Source: Syntrophobacteraceae bacterium (lineage in GTDB: Bacteria > Desulfobacterota > Syntrophobacteria > Syntrophobacterales > Syntrophobacteraceae). From it: 44,549 nt of DNA. Numbering within the stretch: position 1 is the first letter of the stretch; every line of letters starts with the position of its first letter. This document shows, piece by piece, positions 34,230 through 42,887 of the stretch. Location: positions 1 through 44,549 of the forward strand of contig JAGPLX010000019.1 of NCBI GenBank assembly GCA_018053185.1. Direction: 5' to 3'. The position numbers and the translations under genes are program-made. The notes beneath the pieces were generated by a model. It searched no databases, was not told where the DNA came from, and saw only the letters and a list, made by a program, of their open reading frames with translations.

Positions 34230-36017
34230 ATGGCAGATGATTTCAAAATTCCCAACCAGGAAGAGTTGGAAAAGGAACTAAGCGACTATCTATCCAAAAA
34301 ATACGGATACCGCATCAAGGTGATATCCCCCATGATGATGTCTCAGACCAAAGAATCCAGAGAGACCCCTGTGGAACCCTCGGGAGTGGACAGGATCAAG
34401 TTCGATATGAAGCCCGAGGAACTGGCCGGTTATCTGAATCAATACGTCATCAAGCAGGACGATGCCAAGGCGGTCCTGGCAACCAAGATCTGCACTCATT
34501 ACCACCGAATCAAGCTCGAGAAGAAGCGACGGCGAGCCGGCGCAAGTCCCATGGTTGGAAAGATCAAGAACAATATCCTCCTCATTGGACCCACGGGAGT
34601 TGGCAAAACCTATCTGGTGAAACTCATCGCACGCAAGCTCGGGGTTCCCTTTGTCAAGGGTGACGCAACGAAATTCAGCGAAACCGGGTACGTGGGCGGA
34701 GATGTGGAAGATCTGGTGCGAGAGCTTCTCGTAGAGGCCGGAGAGGATATCGAACTGGCTCAGCACGGCATCATCTACGTGGACGAAATCGACAAGATCG
34801 CTTCTTCCCAGAGCTTCATCGGGCCGGATGTTTCCCGAACCGGGGTGCAGCGGGCCCTTCTCAAGCCCATGGAAGAAACCGAGGTGGATCTCAAGGTCAC
34901 CCACGATCCCATTTCCCAGCTGCAGGCCATCGAGCACTATCGCAAGACGGGGAAAAGGGAAAAGCGCACCATCAATACCAGAAACATCCTTTTCATTATG
35001 AGCGGGGCCTTCAACGAACTGGCTCCCATTGTGAAAAAGAGGCTGCAAAAGCAGGGCATCGGGTTCGGGGCTGAAATCCCGAGCAAGGGGGACGATTTCA
35101 GGTTTGTGAATCATGTGAGGGCCGAAGATCTGATCAGTTACGGTTTCGAAAGTGAGTTTGTGGGGCGATTGCCGGTCGTTGCCGTTCTCGAACCGCTCGA
35201 AGTGGAGGACCTCCATGAGGTCCTGAAAAACCCCAACAATCCGATCCTGCTTGGCAAAAAAGAGGATTTTCGCAGTTACGGAATTGATATCCGGTTTGAA
35301 GACGAGGCTCTTCACCTCCTGGCTCAAATGGCCCATGAGGAGAAAACGGGTGCGCGCGGCCTGGTCAGTGTGATCGAAAGGGTTCTTCTTCCGTTCGAGA
35401 AAAGACTGCCGTCCTCTGCAATCAGGACCTTGGTGGTCACCAGGGACCTGGTGCTCCATCCGGAGGAAGAGCTTCGATATATCCTGGGCAATCCGGAGGA
35501 TCTTGACCGCAAGCACGCGTACCGGGCCATTCTCGAGGAGGAGAAAAGCAGGGTCCGAAAGCAGCTCGGCGACAGACACCGGCATTACCTGGAGAACTAC
35601 CCTCATATCTTCACCCAACCTCGATTGGAGCTTGTCCTGGACCATCACATGCGTTCCGGTTGGTCTCTCGAGAGCATCTTCGAAGAGGTCATGCTGCTCT
35701 ACAACCAGATCCGCATTTTTGAAGAAGACTTTTATCAAAACCACGGCTTCCAGATCGCGTTCGACGATGACGCAATCGATGAGATCATCCAGGAAGCCTT
35801 GGGCGCGGAAACGTCGAGTACCAGTATTTGCACCAGGATTTCCAGGGACTATGATTACGGGTTCAAACTGGTTTCCGAGCGGAGCGGCCAGTTGAGGTTC
35901 ATTCTACCCAAAGACGCCGTTCTTCATCCGGACTTGTATCTTGACGACCTCATTCGAGACAGCTATCGCCAGTATCCTCTCAACCTATCCGACCGCCAAC
36001 AAGAATCCCAGAACTAA
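34230..36017 (+). CDS. ClpX-like AAA+ unfoldase without zinc domain, with C-terminal extension
   Basis: A 595-residue ClpX paralogue. The AAA+ core is complete: Walker A GPTGVGKT (120-127), pore loop GYVG (153-156), Walker B IIYVDEID (181-188), the ClpP-docking loop IGF (277-279, in QGIGFGAEI), EFVGRLPVVA (309-318) and sensor-2 TGARGL (373-378). The N-terminal C4 zinc domain of ordinary ClpX (~50 residues) is absent; instead there is an unrelated ~60-residue lead. After ~residue 420 there is a ~170-residue extension, Arg/Glu-rich and then beta-rich. It should unfold proteins and could feed ClpP, with different adaptor choice. It begins a run with ahbC, hemB and ahbD, whose first start is 12 bases after its stop. 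A haem-linked target is speculative. Confidence 0.88.
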   Translation: MADDFKIPNQEELEKELSDYLSKKYGYRIKVISPMMMSQTKESRETPVEPSGVDRIKFDMKPEELAGYLNQYVIKQDDAKAVLATKICTHYHRIKLEKKRRRAGASPMVGKIKNNILLIGPTGVGKTYLVKLIARKLGVPFVKGDATKFSETGYVGGDVEDLVRELLVEAGEDIELAQHGIIYVDEIDKIASSQSFIGPDVSRTGVQRALLKPMEETEVDLKVTHDPISQLQAIEHYRKTGKREKRTINTRNILFIMSGAFNELAPIVKKRLQKQGIGFGAEIPSKGDDFRFVNHVRAEDLISYGFESEFVGRLPVVAVLEPLEVEDLHEVLKNPNNPILLGKKEDFRSYGIDIRFEDEALHLLAQMAHEEKTGARGLVSVIERVLLPFEKRLPSSAIRTLVVTRDLVLHPEEELRYILGNPEDLDRKHAYRAILEEEKSRVRKQLGDRHRHYLENYPHIFTQPRLELVLDHHMRSGWSLESIFEEVMLLYNQIRIFEEDFYQNHGFQIAFDDDAIDEIIQEALGAETSSTSICTRISRDYDYGFKLVSERSGQLRFILPKDAVLHPDLYLDDLIRDSYRQYPLNLSDRQQESQN

Positions 36018-36028
36018 GGGGAACCTTC

Positions 36029-37207
36029 ATGATCGGAATCTCGAAGCTTTACTGCGGCACCGTGGAACCTTCCGATGCCTTGCGGTATGGCCGGACGAGC
36101 GACCGCCTCCCTTCCCATCTTCTCCAGTTCTCGGCCGACAAGAAGCCCGTGGTGGTATGGAATGTCACCCGCCGGTGCAATCTCAAGTGCGTCCACTGCT
36201 ATGCCCATGCCAAGGACCTGCCCTTTGAAGGGGAGCTGAGCACTGCCGAGGCCAAGCGCGTCCTGGATGATCTGAGCGAGTTCGGCTGCCCGGTCATTCT
36301 GTTCTCCGGCGGGGAACCCCTGATGCGGCCCGATCTGCCCGAACTGGCCGCCTATGCGGTCCGGAAAGGAATGCGAGCCGTCATCTCCACCAACGGGACC
36401 CTCATCACCCCTGATGTGGCCAGGGAACTCAAAGCCATCGGCCTCTCCTATGTCGGCATCAGCCTGGACGGAATGGAAGAGGTCAATGATCGGTTCCGGG
36501 GCGTAAAGGGAGCCTTTCAACGAGCTCTTAGAGGAATCCAGGCCTGCAGGCAGGAGGGGATCAAAGTGGGGCTCCGTTTCACCATGAACCGCCTCAATGG
36601 GGCGGAAATCCCTTCCATTTTCGACCTCCTCGAGGAGCAGGACATTCCACGGGTTTGCTTCTATCACCTGGTGTACGCAGGGCGCGGCAGCAAACTCATG
36701 GAAGAGGATCTCAGTCACACCGAGACTCGAGCCGCCGTGGACCTGATCATGGATCGGACCCGGGATCTCCATCTCCGGGGAAAAGCCAAAGAAGTCCTCA
36801 CGGTGGATAACCACGCCGATGGGCCCTATGTGTACCTGAGACTCCTGCGGGAGGGTTCCCCGCGGGCCGCATCGGTCCTGGAACTACTCAAGATGAACGA
36901 AGGCAATAATTCCGGCAGGGGAATCGGCTGCATCAGTTGGGACGGGGAGGTCCACGCCGACCAGTTCTGGCGGCATTATTCGTTCGGAAACGTTCGGGAA
37001 CGCCCATTCAGCCGAATTTGGACGGACCTGTCGAATCCGCTGATGAAACAGTTGAAAGCCAAGAAGGAGCATGTCAAGGGCAGATGCGCTCGATGCCGCT
37101 GGCTGGACGTGTGCGGAGGCAATTTCAGGGTCCGTGCGGAAGCAGCCTCGGGGGACCTGTGGTCGCCGGACCCTGCCTGTTACCTGACGGATCAAGAGAT
37201 TTCCTGA
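36029..37207 (+). CDS. ahbC: AhbC, radical SAM 12,18-didecarboxysiroheme deacetylase
   Basis: A 392-residue radical SAM enzyme of siroheme-dependent haem synthesis; it removes acetate side chains from didecarboxysiroheme to give Fe-coproporphyrin III. The N-terminus [19 protein letters not shown] matches what I remember of Desulfovibrio AhbC. The SAM cluster is C50/C54/C57 ([12 protein letters not shown]), with FSGGEPL after it. The C-terminal SPASM region has [26 protein letters not shown] and a late Cys (PACYL) for a second cluster. ahbD and hemB are next to it, which settles the pathway. Confidence 0.93.
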   Translation: MIGISKLYCGTVEPSDALRYGRTSDRLPSHLLQFSADKKPVVVWNVTRRCNLKCVHCYAHAKDLPFEGELSTAEAKRVLDDLSEFGCPVILFSGGEPLMRPDLPELAAYAVRKGMRAVISTNGTLITPDVARELKAIGLSYVGISLDGMEEVNDRFRGVKGAFQRALRGIQACRQEGIKVGLRFTMNRLNGAEIPSIFDLLEEQDIPRVCFYHLVYAGRGSKLMEEDLSHTETRAAVDLIMDRTRDLHLRGKAKEVLTVDNHADGPYVYLRLLREGSPRAASVLELLKMNEGNNSGRGIGCISWDGEVHADQFWRHYSFGNVRERPFSRIWTDLSNPLMKQLKAKKEHVKGRCARCRWLDVCGGNFRVRAEAASGDLWSPDPACYLTDQEIS

Positions 37208-37223
37208 GGACAGAGGGGAATGC

Positions 37224-38195
37224 ATGAATTTTCCGATCTATCGGCCCAGACGATTTCGGCGTACAGAGAGTTTGCGCCGACTGATTCGTGAGACAACCCT
37301 GTCGGTGGATCAATTGATCTACCCATTGTTCGTGGTGCCGGGCAAGGGAATCCGCAATCCCGTTCGATCCATGCCGGGAATCTTCCAGCTCTCCATCGAT
37401 GAGCTTTTGCGGGAAGTCCAGGAGATCGTCGAACTCGGGATCCCCGCAATTCTTCTTTTCGGTCTGCCGGAATCCAAGGACGAGCGAGGGAGTGAGGCAT
37501 ATTCCCAAAAAGGGATTGTCCAGGAAGCCGTTGCCGCCGTCAAAGGGAAGTTTCCGGATGTGCTGATTGTAACGGACGTCTGTCTCTGTGAGTACACCAG
37601 TCACGGACACTGCGGAATCTTGCGAGACCGCGAAGTGGACAATGATGCCACCCTGGACGTTTTGAGCCAGGTGGCCCTCTCTCATGCCAGAGCCGGCGCC
37701 GATCTGGTGGCGCCTTCGGACATGATGGACGGTCGTGTGGGCGCCATCCGCGCCTGTCTCGACGAAAGCGGTTTTTCCCAGGTGGGAATCCTGGCCTACT
37801 CCGCCAAATACTGCTCGGCTTTCTACGGGCCCTTCCGAGACGCCGCCGATTCGGCTCCCCAATTCGGGGATCGCAGAGCCTATCAGATGGATTTCTTCAA
37901 TGCAGAGGAAGCTCTTCGGGAGGTGGCCCTGGATATCGACGAAGGGGCGGATATGGTGATGGTCAAACCGGCCCTGGCGTACCTGGATGTCATCCGGAGG
38001 GTCAAAGATGAATTTGGATGGCCCCTTGCCGCATACAACGTCAGCGGGGAATACTCGATGGTCAAAGCCGCCGCAGCCAACGGCTGGCTGGACGAGACCC
38101 GCGTCATGATGGAGACCCTGGTGGCCATTCGGCGGGCCGGGGCGGACTGCATCATCACCTACTTTGCCAAGGATGCTGCGAGGCTCCTCGCCTGA
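37224..38195 (+). CDS. hemB: Delta-aminolevulinic acid dehydratase (porphobilinogen synthase)
   Basis: A 323-residue enzyme joining two aminolevulinates into porphobilinogen, the first common step to siroheme and haem. The zinc-site cysteines in [11 protein letters not shown], the active-site Lys in [12 protein letters not shown] and in [10 protein letters not shown], and the start [20 protein letters not shown] are intact. It lies between ahbC and ahbD, 16 and 24 bases from each, so one transcript supplies both an early and the two late steps. Confidence 0.97.
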   Translation: MNFPIYRPRRFRRTESLRRLIRETTLSVDQLIYPLFVVPGKGIRNPVRSMPGIFQLSIDELLREVQEIVELGIPAILLFGLPESKDERGSEAYSQKGIVQEAVAAVKGKFPDVLIVTDVCLCEYTSHGHCGILRDREVDNDATLDVLSQVALSHARAGADLVAPSDMMDGRVGAIRACLDESGFSQVGILAYSAKYCSAFYGPFRDAADSAPQFGDRRAYQMDFFNAEEALREVALDIDEGADMVMVKPALAYLDVIRRVKDEFGWPLAAYNVSGEYSMVKAAAANGWLDETRVMMETLVAIRRAGADCIITYFAKDAARLLA

Positions 38196-38219
38196 GTCCC
38201 GGAAAAGAACAGGGGTTTC

Positions 38220-39335
38220 ATGAATCATTCTACGGAGCGAGAACCTGGGGCGAACCGACCCCCCTCCTCGGAGCACGCCCCCGGCCGAACCCCGCCCCTT
38301 CGCCTGGTGGCATGGGAGGTCACACGAACCTGCAATCTGGCGTGCGTGCACTGTCGAGCCGCAGCCCAGGACCGTCCGTACGAGAACGAGCTGAGCACCC
38401 GGGAGTGTCTCGACCTGTTGGACAATATCGCCACCTTCGCGGACCCCATTATCATCCTTACGGGAGGGGAGCCGCTTCTTCGGCCAGACATTTTCGAAAT
38501 CGCCGCTTATGGAGCCCGGAAGGGTTTCCGCATGACCATGGCCGTCAATGGGACTCTGCTCACACCGGACAAGGCCCGGTGGCTCAAAGATGTGGGCATT
38601 CAGCGGATCAGTGTGAGCCTGGACGGCGCCACGTCCGCGTCCCACGACGCTTTCCGTCAGGTCAGGGGCGCCTTCGAGGGGGCTTTGCGGGGAATCCGAA
38701 GCGCCAGGGAGGCGGACCTCGACTTTCAGATCAACACGACCATCACAAAACAGAATCACCATGAACTACCCGCCATTCAGGAACTGGCGGTCTCCCTGGG
38801 GGCAGTGGCCCACCACATTTTCCTGCTGGTCCCCCTGGGACGAGGGAAGGACCTTGCAGAGCAAGGTATCGACGCTGTGGATTATGAAAAAACCCTTCAT
38901 TGGTTCTACGACCAGAGAGATCGCGTACCCCTCCACCTCAAGGCCACCTGCGCCCCCCATTACTATCGAATCCTCCGCCAGAGAGCCAAGGCCGAGGGAC
39001 GTGAGGTAAACCCTCGAACCTTCGGCATGGACGCCGTAACCCGAGGCTGCCTGGGAGGCACCGCCTTCTCTTTTGTCTCCCATGTGGGACAGGTTCAACC
39101 CTGCGGCTATCTCGAACTGGACTGCGGAAATGTTCGAGAAAACACCTTTTCGGACATCTGGCGGAACTCTCTCATCTTCCAGGACTTGAGGGATTTCAGC
39201 AAGTACGAGGGAAAGTGCGGCCGTTGCGAATATGGCCGGATCTGTGGAGGGTGCCGCGCTAGGGCCTACGAGCACACGGGCAACTACTTGGCCGAGGAGC
39301 CCCTCTGCCTTTATCAGCCCGGTCACCATGGTTGA
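38220..39335 (+). CDS. ahbD: AhbD, radical SAM haem synthase
   Basis: A 371-residue radical SAM protein that converts the two propionates of Fe-coproporphyrin III to vinyls, giving haem b. SAM cluster C38/C42/C45 (TRTCNLACVHC), LTGGEPLLRPDIF after it, and a C-terminal SPASM region with CLGGTAFSF, QPCGYLELDCGN and CGRCEYGRICGGCRARA for a second Fe-S cluster. A Pro-rich ~25-residue N-terminus is probably disordered. It is the last pathway gene in the run and overlaps the following rhodanese start. Confidence 0.93.
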   Translation: MNHSTEREPGANRPPSSEHAPGRTPPLRLVAWEVTRTCNLACVHCRAAAQDRPYENELSTRECLDLLDNIATFADPIIILTGGEPLLRPDIFEIAAYGARKGFRMTMAVNGTLLTPDKARWLKDVGIQRISVSLDGATSASHDAFRQVRGAFEGALRGIRSAREADLDFQINTTITKQNHHELPAIQELAVSLGAVAHHIFLLVPLGRGKDLAEQGIDAVDYEKTLHWFYDQRDRVPLHLKATCAPHYYRILRQRAKAEGREVNPRTFGMDAVTRGCLGGTAFSFVSHVGQVQPCGYLELDCGNVRENTFSDIWRNSLIFQDLRDFSKYEGKCGRCEYGRICGGCRARAYEHTGNYLAEEPLCLYQPGHHG

Positions 39336-39930
39336 GACGGTCCCTATGGGAAAAGCCGCTCTCACGGAAAAAGAAATCCATTCCTCATCCAGCCGGCCGA
39401 CGGAGCTGTGCTCAGGCATGCCCTGCAATGCAAGGAGAAATGAGAGCATCCTGCGGAAGGCAGCCTGGCAGGGCGTGATCATTCTTGCCCTTGCCAGCGT
39501 TCTCGGTTTGCTCGGAAACGAGGTGCGCCGCCAGCGACTTCCCTGGATCGATGACCGGTTGTCCCAGGATCAAGCGGTCCGTTCAAGCTTGTCCGAGGGG
39601 ATAGTCATTTCCTTGGAGGAAGCTGCCGCGTTGTTTTGGGTGAACGGTGCGGTTTTCATCGACGCTCGATCGGAGGAAGCTTTCCGTGCGGGGCACATCG
39701 CCGGTGCAAGGAACCTTCCATGGCAAGATTTTGAAAACCGCTTTCAGGAAACAATGGAAAATGTGCCTCTCGACAGCATTCTCATCATCTATTGTGATGG
39801 AGATACCTGTACCCTGAGCAAAGACTTGGCTTTCGCCCTTCTCGGAAAGGGATACCCGTTTGTGCGGGTACTGGTGAACGGCTGGACCCTGTGGAAGGAG
39901 GCCAATCTTCCCGTCGAGAAACTCCCCTGA
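39328..39930 (+). CDS. Membrane-anchored rhodanese-like protein
   Basis: A ~200-residue protein with a membrane helix near residues 47-65 (WQGVIILALASVLGLLG) and one rhodanese domain (VFIDARSEEAFRAGHIAGARNLP, in part; the active-site loop CDGDTCTLS; VNGWTLWKEANLPVE). The loop has two Cys, either of which may carry sulfur. The start is uncertain: ATG 39328 overlaps the ahbD stop by 8 bases; ATGs at 39346 and 39418 are alternatives and would keep the helix. The domain should face the periplasm if the positive N-terminus stays inside. Role could be sulfur transfer; unproven. Confidence 0.8.
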   Translation: MVETVPMGKAALTEKEIHSSSSRPTELCSGMPCNARRNESILRKAAWQGVIILALASVLGLLGNEVRRQRLPWIDDRLSQDQAVRSSLSEGIVISLEEAAALFWVNGAVFIDARSEEAFRAGHIAGARNLPWQDFENRFQETMENVPLDSILIIYCDGDTCTLSKDLAFALLGKGYPFVRVLVNGWTLWKEANLPVEKLP

Positions 39931-40230
39931 GAAACCCTGCCTCACCTTACCTTCACAGCTTTCGGCGTGTCCTCTGTTCCAGGAGTTGCAAGGAGTGCCA
40001 GCGGGTGTAAGCTTCGCACCCCCCCCGGGACCCTTCATCCATCCGGCAAAACCCCATGGGGCAAAAAAACGGCGCAGCTTGGCTTTGAACCGAAGCCGGC
40101 ATCCAGGAATATCAGCTGGTTACAACATCGCTGGACACCGACTTTCTCCGGGGTGACAACTTTTTACGAGAGCATCAAATTTGACTCAAAAATTTAATGT
40201 TTGGCTTTAGGAAGACGGCCGGCACAGCTT
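39931..40230. repeat. Intergenic repeat-rich region with a REP-like hairpin sequence
   Basis: No gene is seen. At about 40090-40175 there is a stretch of GCCGGCATCCAGG...CTGGACACCG...CCGGGGTGACA type, partly self-complementary, which resembles extragenic repeats I recall from Desulfobacterota genomes. A GCAGCTTGGC string at 40074-40083 repeats the edge (ACAGCTTGGC) of the dispersed element at 40231. CCCCATGGGG (40052-40061) is followed by caaaaaaa. Confidence 0.45.
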
Positions 40231-40306
40231 GGCAGAATTGCGGACCCGGCCTCCTCAGGCAGCATAAAGGGCTGTGCCCACGAAAAGTGGATGCTGAATT
40301 TTGCCG
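40231..40306 (+). repeat. Dispersed inverted-repeat element, copy 3
   Basis: A 76-base element with inverted ends GGCAGAATT / AATTTTGCC. The right part (cacgaaaagtggatgctgaa through TTTTGCCG) matches copies 1 and 2. It lies 8 bases beyond the TAG stop of the DUF1573 gene on the minus strand, like copy 2 after hisS. Confidence 0.8.
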
Positions 40307-40314
40307 ACCCGTTA

Positions 40315-41478
40315 CTAGGGGTTTGAAGGTTTCAGATGCTTGGAGGGCTGGGATGAACTGTCCGCCTTCTTCTGTACGGGCTTGCCTCCTTTATCGACGC
40401 CGTCCGCCGGAGGGGACGGGGTTGCCGCGGGTGGGTCTGCAATGTTCAGCAACTGGATGTAAACTTGGTGTTCTTCCTGCGGTTCCGCATCCGTCTGGAT
40501 GCCCAAAACCAGCTGCAGCCTGCTTCCCGAAGCGATGTTCTCGATTAACGGCACGATCTCCAGAATGAATCCCGAATCTTTGGACAGGGGCTGTTGGTTC
40601 ACCCGAATGAGATTCTCGTCGTAGGAAAGTTTGGTGATCTGAAAAGGCCGGTCCTTATTGCTGACGACCATGACCTTTGCCGAGCGCGGTGGCTGGTGGG
40701 GCACGAGCCTTCCGATGAGAACGCTGGAAGGACGGACGCCAATCTCGCTTTCCACGGAACCGTTCACGCGGATGAGGACCTCCGATTTTTGGGGGTGGTC
40801 CGTCAGAACTTTGAGGAAACCGCTGTAAGTTCCCTGTTTCAGGCGATTCCGAACCTTCAGCCGATAGTGTTTGCCTTCTTCCACGGTTTCCAGGCTGTAT
40901 TCGATTTTTTCCTGAAGGTCGGTCTCGATGGCCCGGATACCGAATGTCTCGGAAGTGCTCAACAATTCCACCACCTTTTCGGGCAATTGATCGGCGACAC
41001 CCCGGAAGGCAACAGCACTGCCCGGACGAAGCTCGATCAGGGAACGGACGAAACCTTGTACGGTCAGTACCGATCGAGGGTTCTGGGGATCGTTGCTGAA
41101 AACCGTCGCCGTTTTCTTGACGTTACCCTGATATCCCTTAAGATTGACCTTCAGTGTTACCTTCCCCTCCGCCCCAGGAGGGATGGCCCGATCGAAATGG
41201 GCCACGGCACAACCTCAACCCGGACGAACCTGATCGATGCGGAGTACTTCGGAACCGGAATTCCTCACGGGGAAGTCGTGTTGGACCTCTCCACCTTCCA
41301 AAATTTCCCCGAAATCAAAGACGGGCTCGGGTATCAAGAGAACCGGGCCCCCCTGGGGTTTCGCCGCGGCTTTATCGTACGGTGCAGGATCATTGGCCGG
41401 CGGCCCGGCCGCAAAGGTTGCCGAGGTCAAGACAAGCCATATTAGAAACGCTGAACTTCTTCTCAAAAAAAACCTCAT
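40315..41478 (-). CDS. Secreted DUF1573 protein, candidate selenoprotein (UGA at 41215-41217)
   Basis: A single frame from ATG 41478 to TAG 40315 interrupted only by one UGA, codon 88; reading it as Sec gives 387 residues. The N-terminus is a signal peptide (RRSSAFLIWLVLTSATFAA). Residues ~45-150 are a DUF1573 immunoglobulin-like domain (VFDFGEILEGGEVQHDFPVRN, in part), followed by further similar beta-rich repeats and a Lys/Ser/Pro-rich tail. In this family a CGC motif is expected after the strand IDQVRPG; here it reads U-G-C-AVAHFD, the UGA replacing the first Cys. Hairpins follow the UGA (41183-41205, 41164-41183). A simple nonsense mutation is the alternative. A good promoter and gaggaagg site precede it. 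Confidence 0.8.
41164..41205 (-). promoter_or_regulatory. Two candidate SECIS hairpins after the DUF1573 UGA
   Basis: On the minus strand, GTGGCCC/GGGCCAT (7 bp with one G-U, loop of 9) begins 9 bases after the UGA. Then TCCCTCC/GGAGGGG (7 bp with one G-U) encloses the loop TGGGGC, which starts 38 bases after the UGA and has G in its second position. Bacterial SECIS elements sit roughly 16-37 bases downstream with a G early in the loop; the first fits distance, the second fits loop sequence. Chance pairing in GC-rich coding sequence is possible. Confidence 0.4.
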
Positions 41479-41573
41479 CTCCCGGCCTTCCTCTCCCCAC
41501 CCAATCTCTCCCTGCTCCTCAGCGGCCGCTTGTATATCCCCGGAGCTTCGAGTCCCGGATTTTGTGTTGGACT

Positions 41574-41602
41574 TGCATAGCGCTTCCCTTGAGAAACGTC
41601 AA
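41574..41602 (-). promoter_or_regulatory. Promoter of the DUF1573 candidate selenoprotein
   Basis: On the minus strand TTGACG (41602-41597) and TATGCA (41579-41574) with a 17-base spacer, giving a ~90-base leader before the ATG at 41478. Confidence 0.6.
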
Positions 41603-41768
41603 GGTGAAAAGCGCCTTTCACAGCCTTCCACGGCAGCGCATTACAGCCCCTCTGGGATGGGTGACTCCTTCCATCGACACGGCTGCGGCATCGGCCTATG
41701 CATTTCCGAATGAAAAAGGTTTATCTCTGGAACTTTTCCTCTTGGGGAGATTAAGAACTGCCTGCCAG

Positions 41769-42866
41769 TCAGGGCAGAAGTTCTCGAGCCGGTACTACCT
41801 GAACTTCCTCTTTGCGAAAGTGTTCCACCCTGGCGTGGAGGACATCGAGGGTGGTCTTCCGGGGGTGGCCGATGGCCACCGTAGCTCCTTCCACCCGAGC
41901 TTTGCGGATAAGAAGCTCGATTTGCCTCTCCACAAGGATTTTCGAATCCTGATGATCCAAAAAAACATGACGTCGCAGGGAGGGCAAATCGAGTTGGGAC
42001 GCAAGGGTGGTACACACGCTTCGACCACTGGTGTAACTGTCCAGGAAATAAAGGTCCCGCTGTCGCAAATCGGTCAAGATGATTCCCATGAGCTCGGGGC
42101 TTTCGGTGAATCTCGACCCCATGTGGTTGTTGACGCCCGAGGCGTGAGGAATCGAATCCAGGGCCTCCCGAAGAGCCTTTTGTATGGCCGATCTTGACAT
42201 GGACACCAGCAGAGCCCCTTGTCCGGGATGAGTTTTCGGGTAGTCCTTCGGTTCCATGGGAAGGTGAACCAGGACTTCGCGCCCATGCTCATGGGCAAGG
42301 TCCGCAATTTCTCGGCTGTGTTGTTGGAAGGGGAGGACGGAAAAGGTGAGGAGCAGGGGCACCTGTAAAAACTTTTTAGCAATTTCAAGGTCTTGCCCCA
42401 AGTCGTCGATGACGATGGCCACCCGCGCCATGGGAGGAGGCAAAGCTGTCTCTTTCGGAGGTGACGGGGCTTCCTCCCGCCTGGATGCCAGCGTCTGAGG
42501 AAGCTGGGAGGGTTTCTCAGGGAATTCGGCCTTTTCAGGAGCGGGAGACCTCGGTGGAGGCTGTGGAGGGGGTGCGGCGGTCTTTTGGGGAGGGATGTCC
42601 ACCTTCTCGGAAAGGAGTGCACGCACTTGGCGATTTTCCCTGGCCCAGTAGATGAATCCCGCCAGGGTCACCAGGACAATCAGCCACACCGTGACCAGCG
42701 GGAGAAGACTGGAAGGCTTTTTCGAAGAACCCCTGGAAGCAGGTACGGATCCCCGCCCTTTCTTGGTTCGCCCAGGTGGATTGCCGCGCCCCGCGGGACG
42801 ACCCTGCCCCCCTCCCCTGCCAGTCCTGGTCTTCTTCCCTCGTGCCGGCACAGTCAGCAACGCCAC
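41769..42866 (-). CDS. YibQ-type divergent polysaccharide deacetylase
   Basis: A 365-residue membrane-anchored protein: a very basic Gly/Arg-rich N-terminus (~50 residues), one membrane helix (PLVTVWLIVLVTLAGFIYW), a Pro-rich linker and a C-terminal NodB-like barrel. The barrel has the family marks VAIVIDDLGQD, FSVLPFQQHS, LVHLPMEP, GVNNHMGSRFT and FLDSYTSG. The domain should lie in the periplasm and act on a glycan, probably linked to cell-wall turnover. The start is GTG 42866, with only a weak ribosome site, 21 bases after the ctpA stop. The order EnvC-like, CtpA, YibQ is common in this phylum. Confidence 0.88.
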   Translation of the reverse strand: MALLTVPARGKKTRTGRGGGQGRPAGRGNPPGRTKKGRGSVPASRGSSKKPSSLLPLVTVWLIVLVTLAGFIYWARENRQVRALLSEKVDIPPQKTAAPPPQPPPRSPAPEKAEFPEKPSQLPQTLASRREEAPSPPKETALPPPMARVAIVIDDLGQDLEIAKKFLQVPLLLTFSVLPFQQHSREIADLAHEHGREVLVHLPMEPKDYPKTHPGQGALLVSMSRSAIQKALREALDSIPHASGVNNHMGSRFTESPELMGIILTDLRQRDLYFLDSYTSGRSVCTTLASQLDLPSLRRHVFLDHQDSKILVERQIELLIRKARVEGATVAIGHPRKTTLDVLHARVEHFRKEEVQVVPARELLP

Positions 42867-42887
42867 TCGGATAAAATCATGGGGAAA

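Noticed and set aside
34290-35744. 484-codon frame on the minus strand
   Set aside because: Antisense shadow of the ClpX-like gene.
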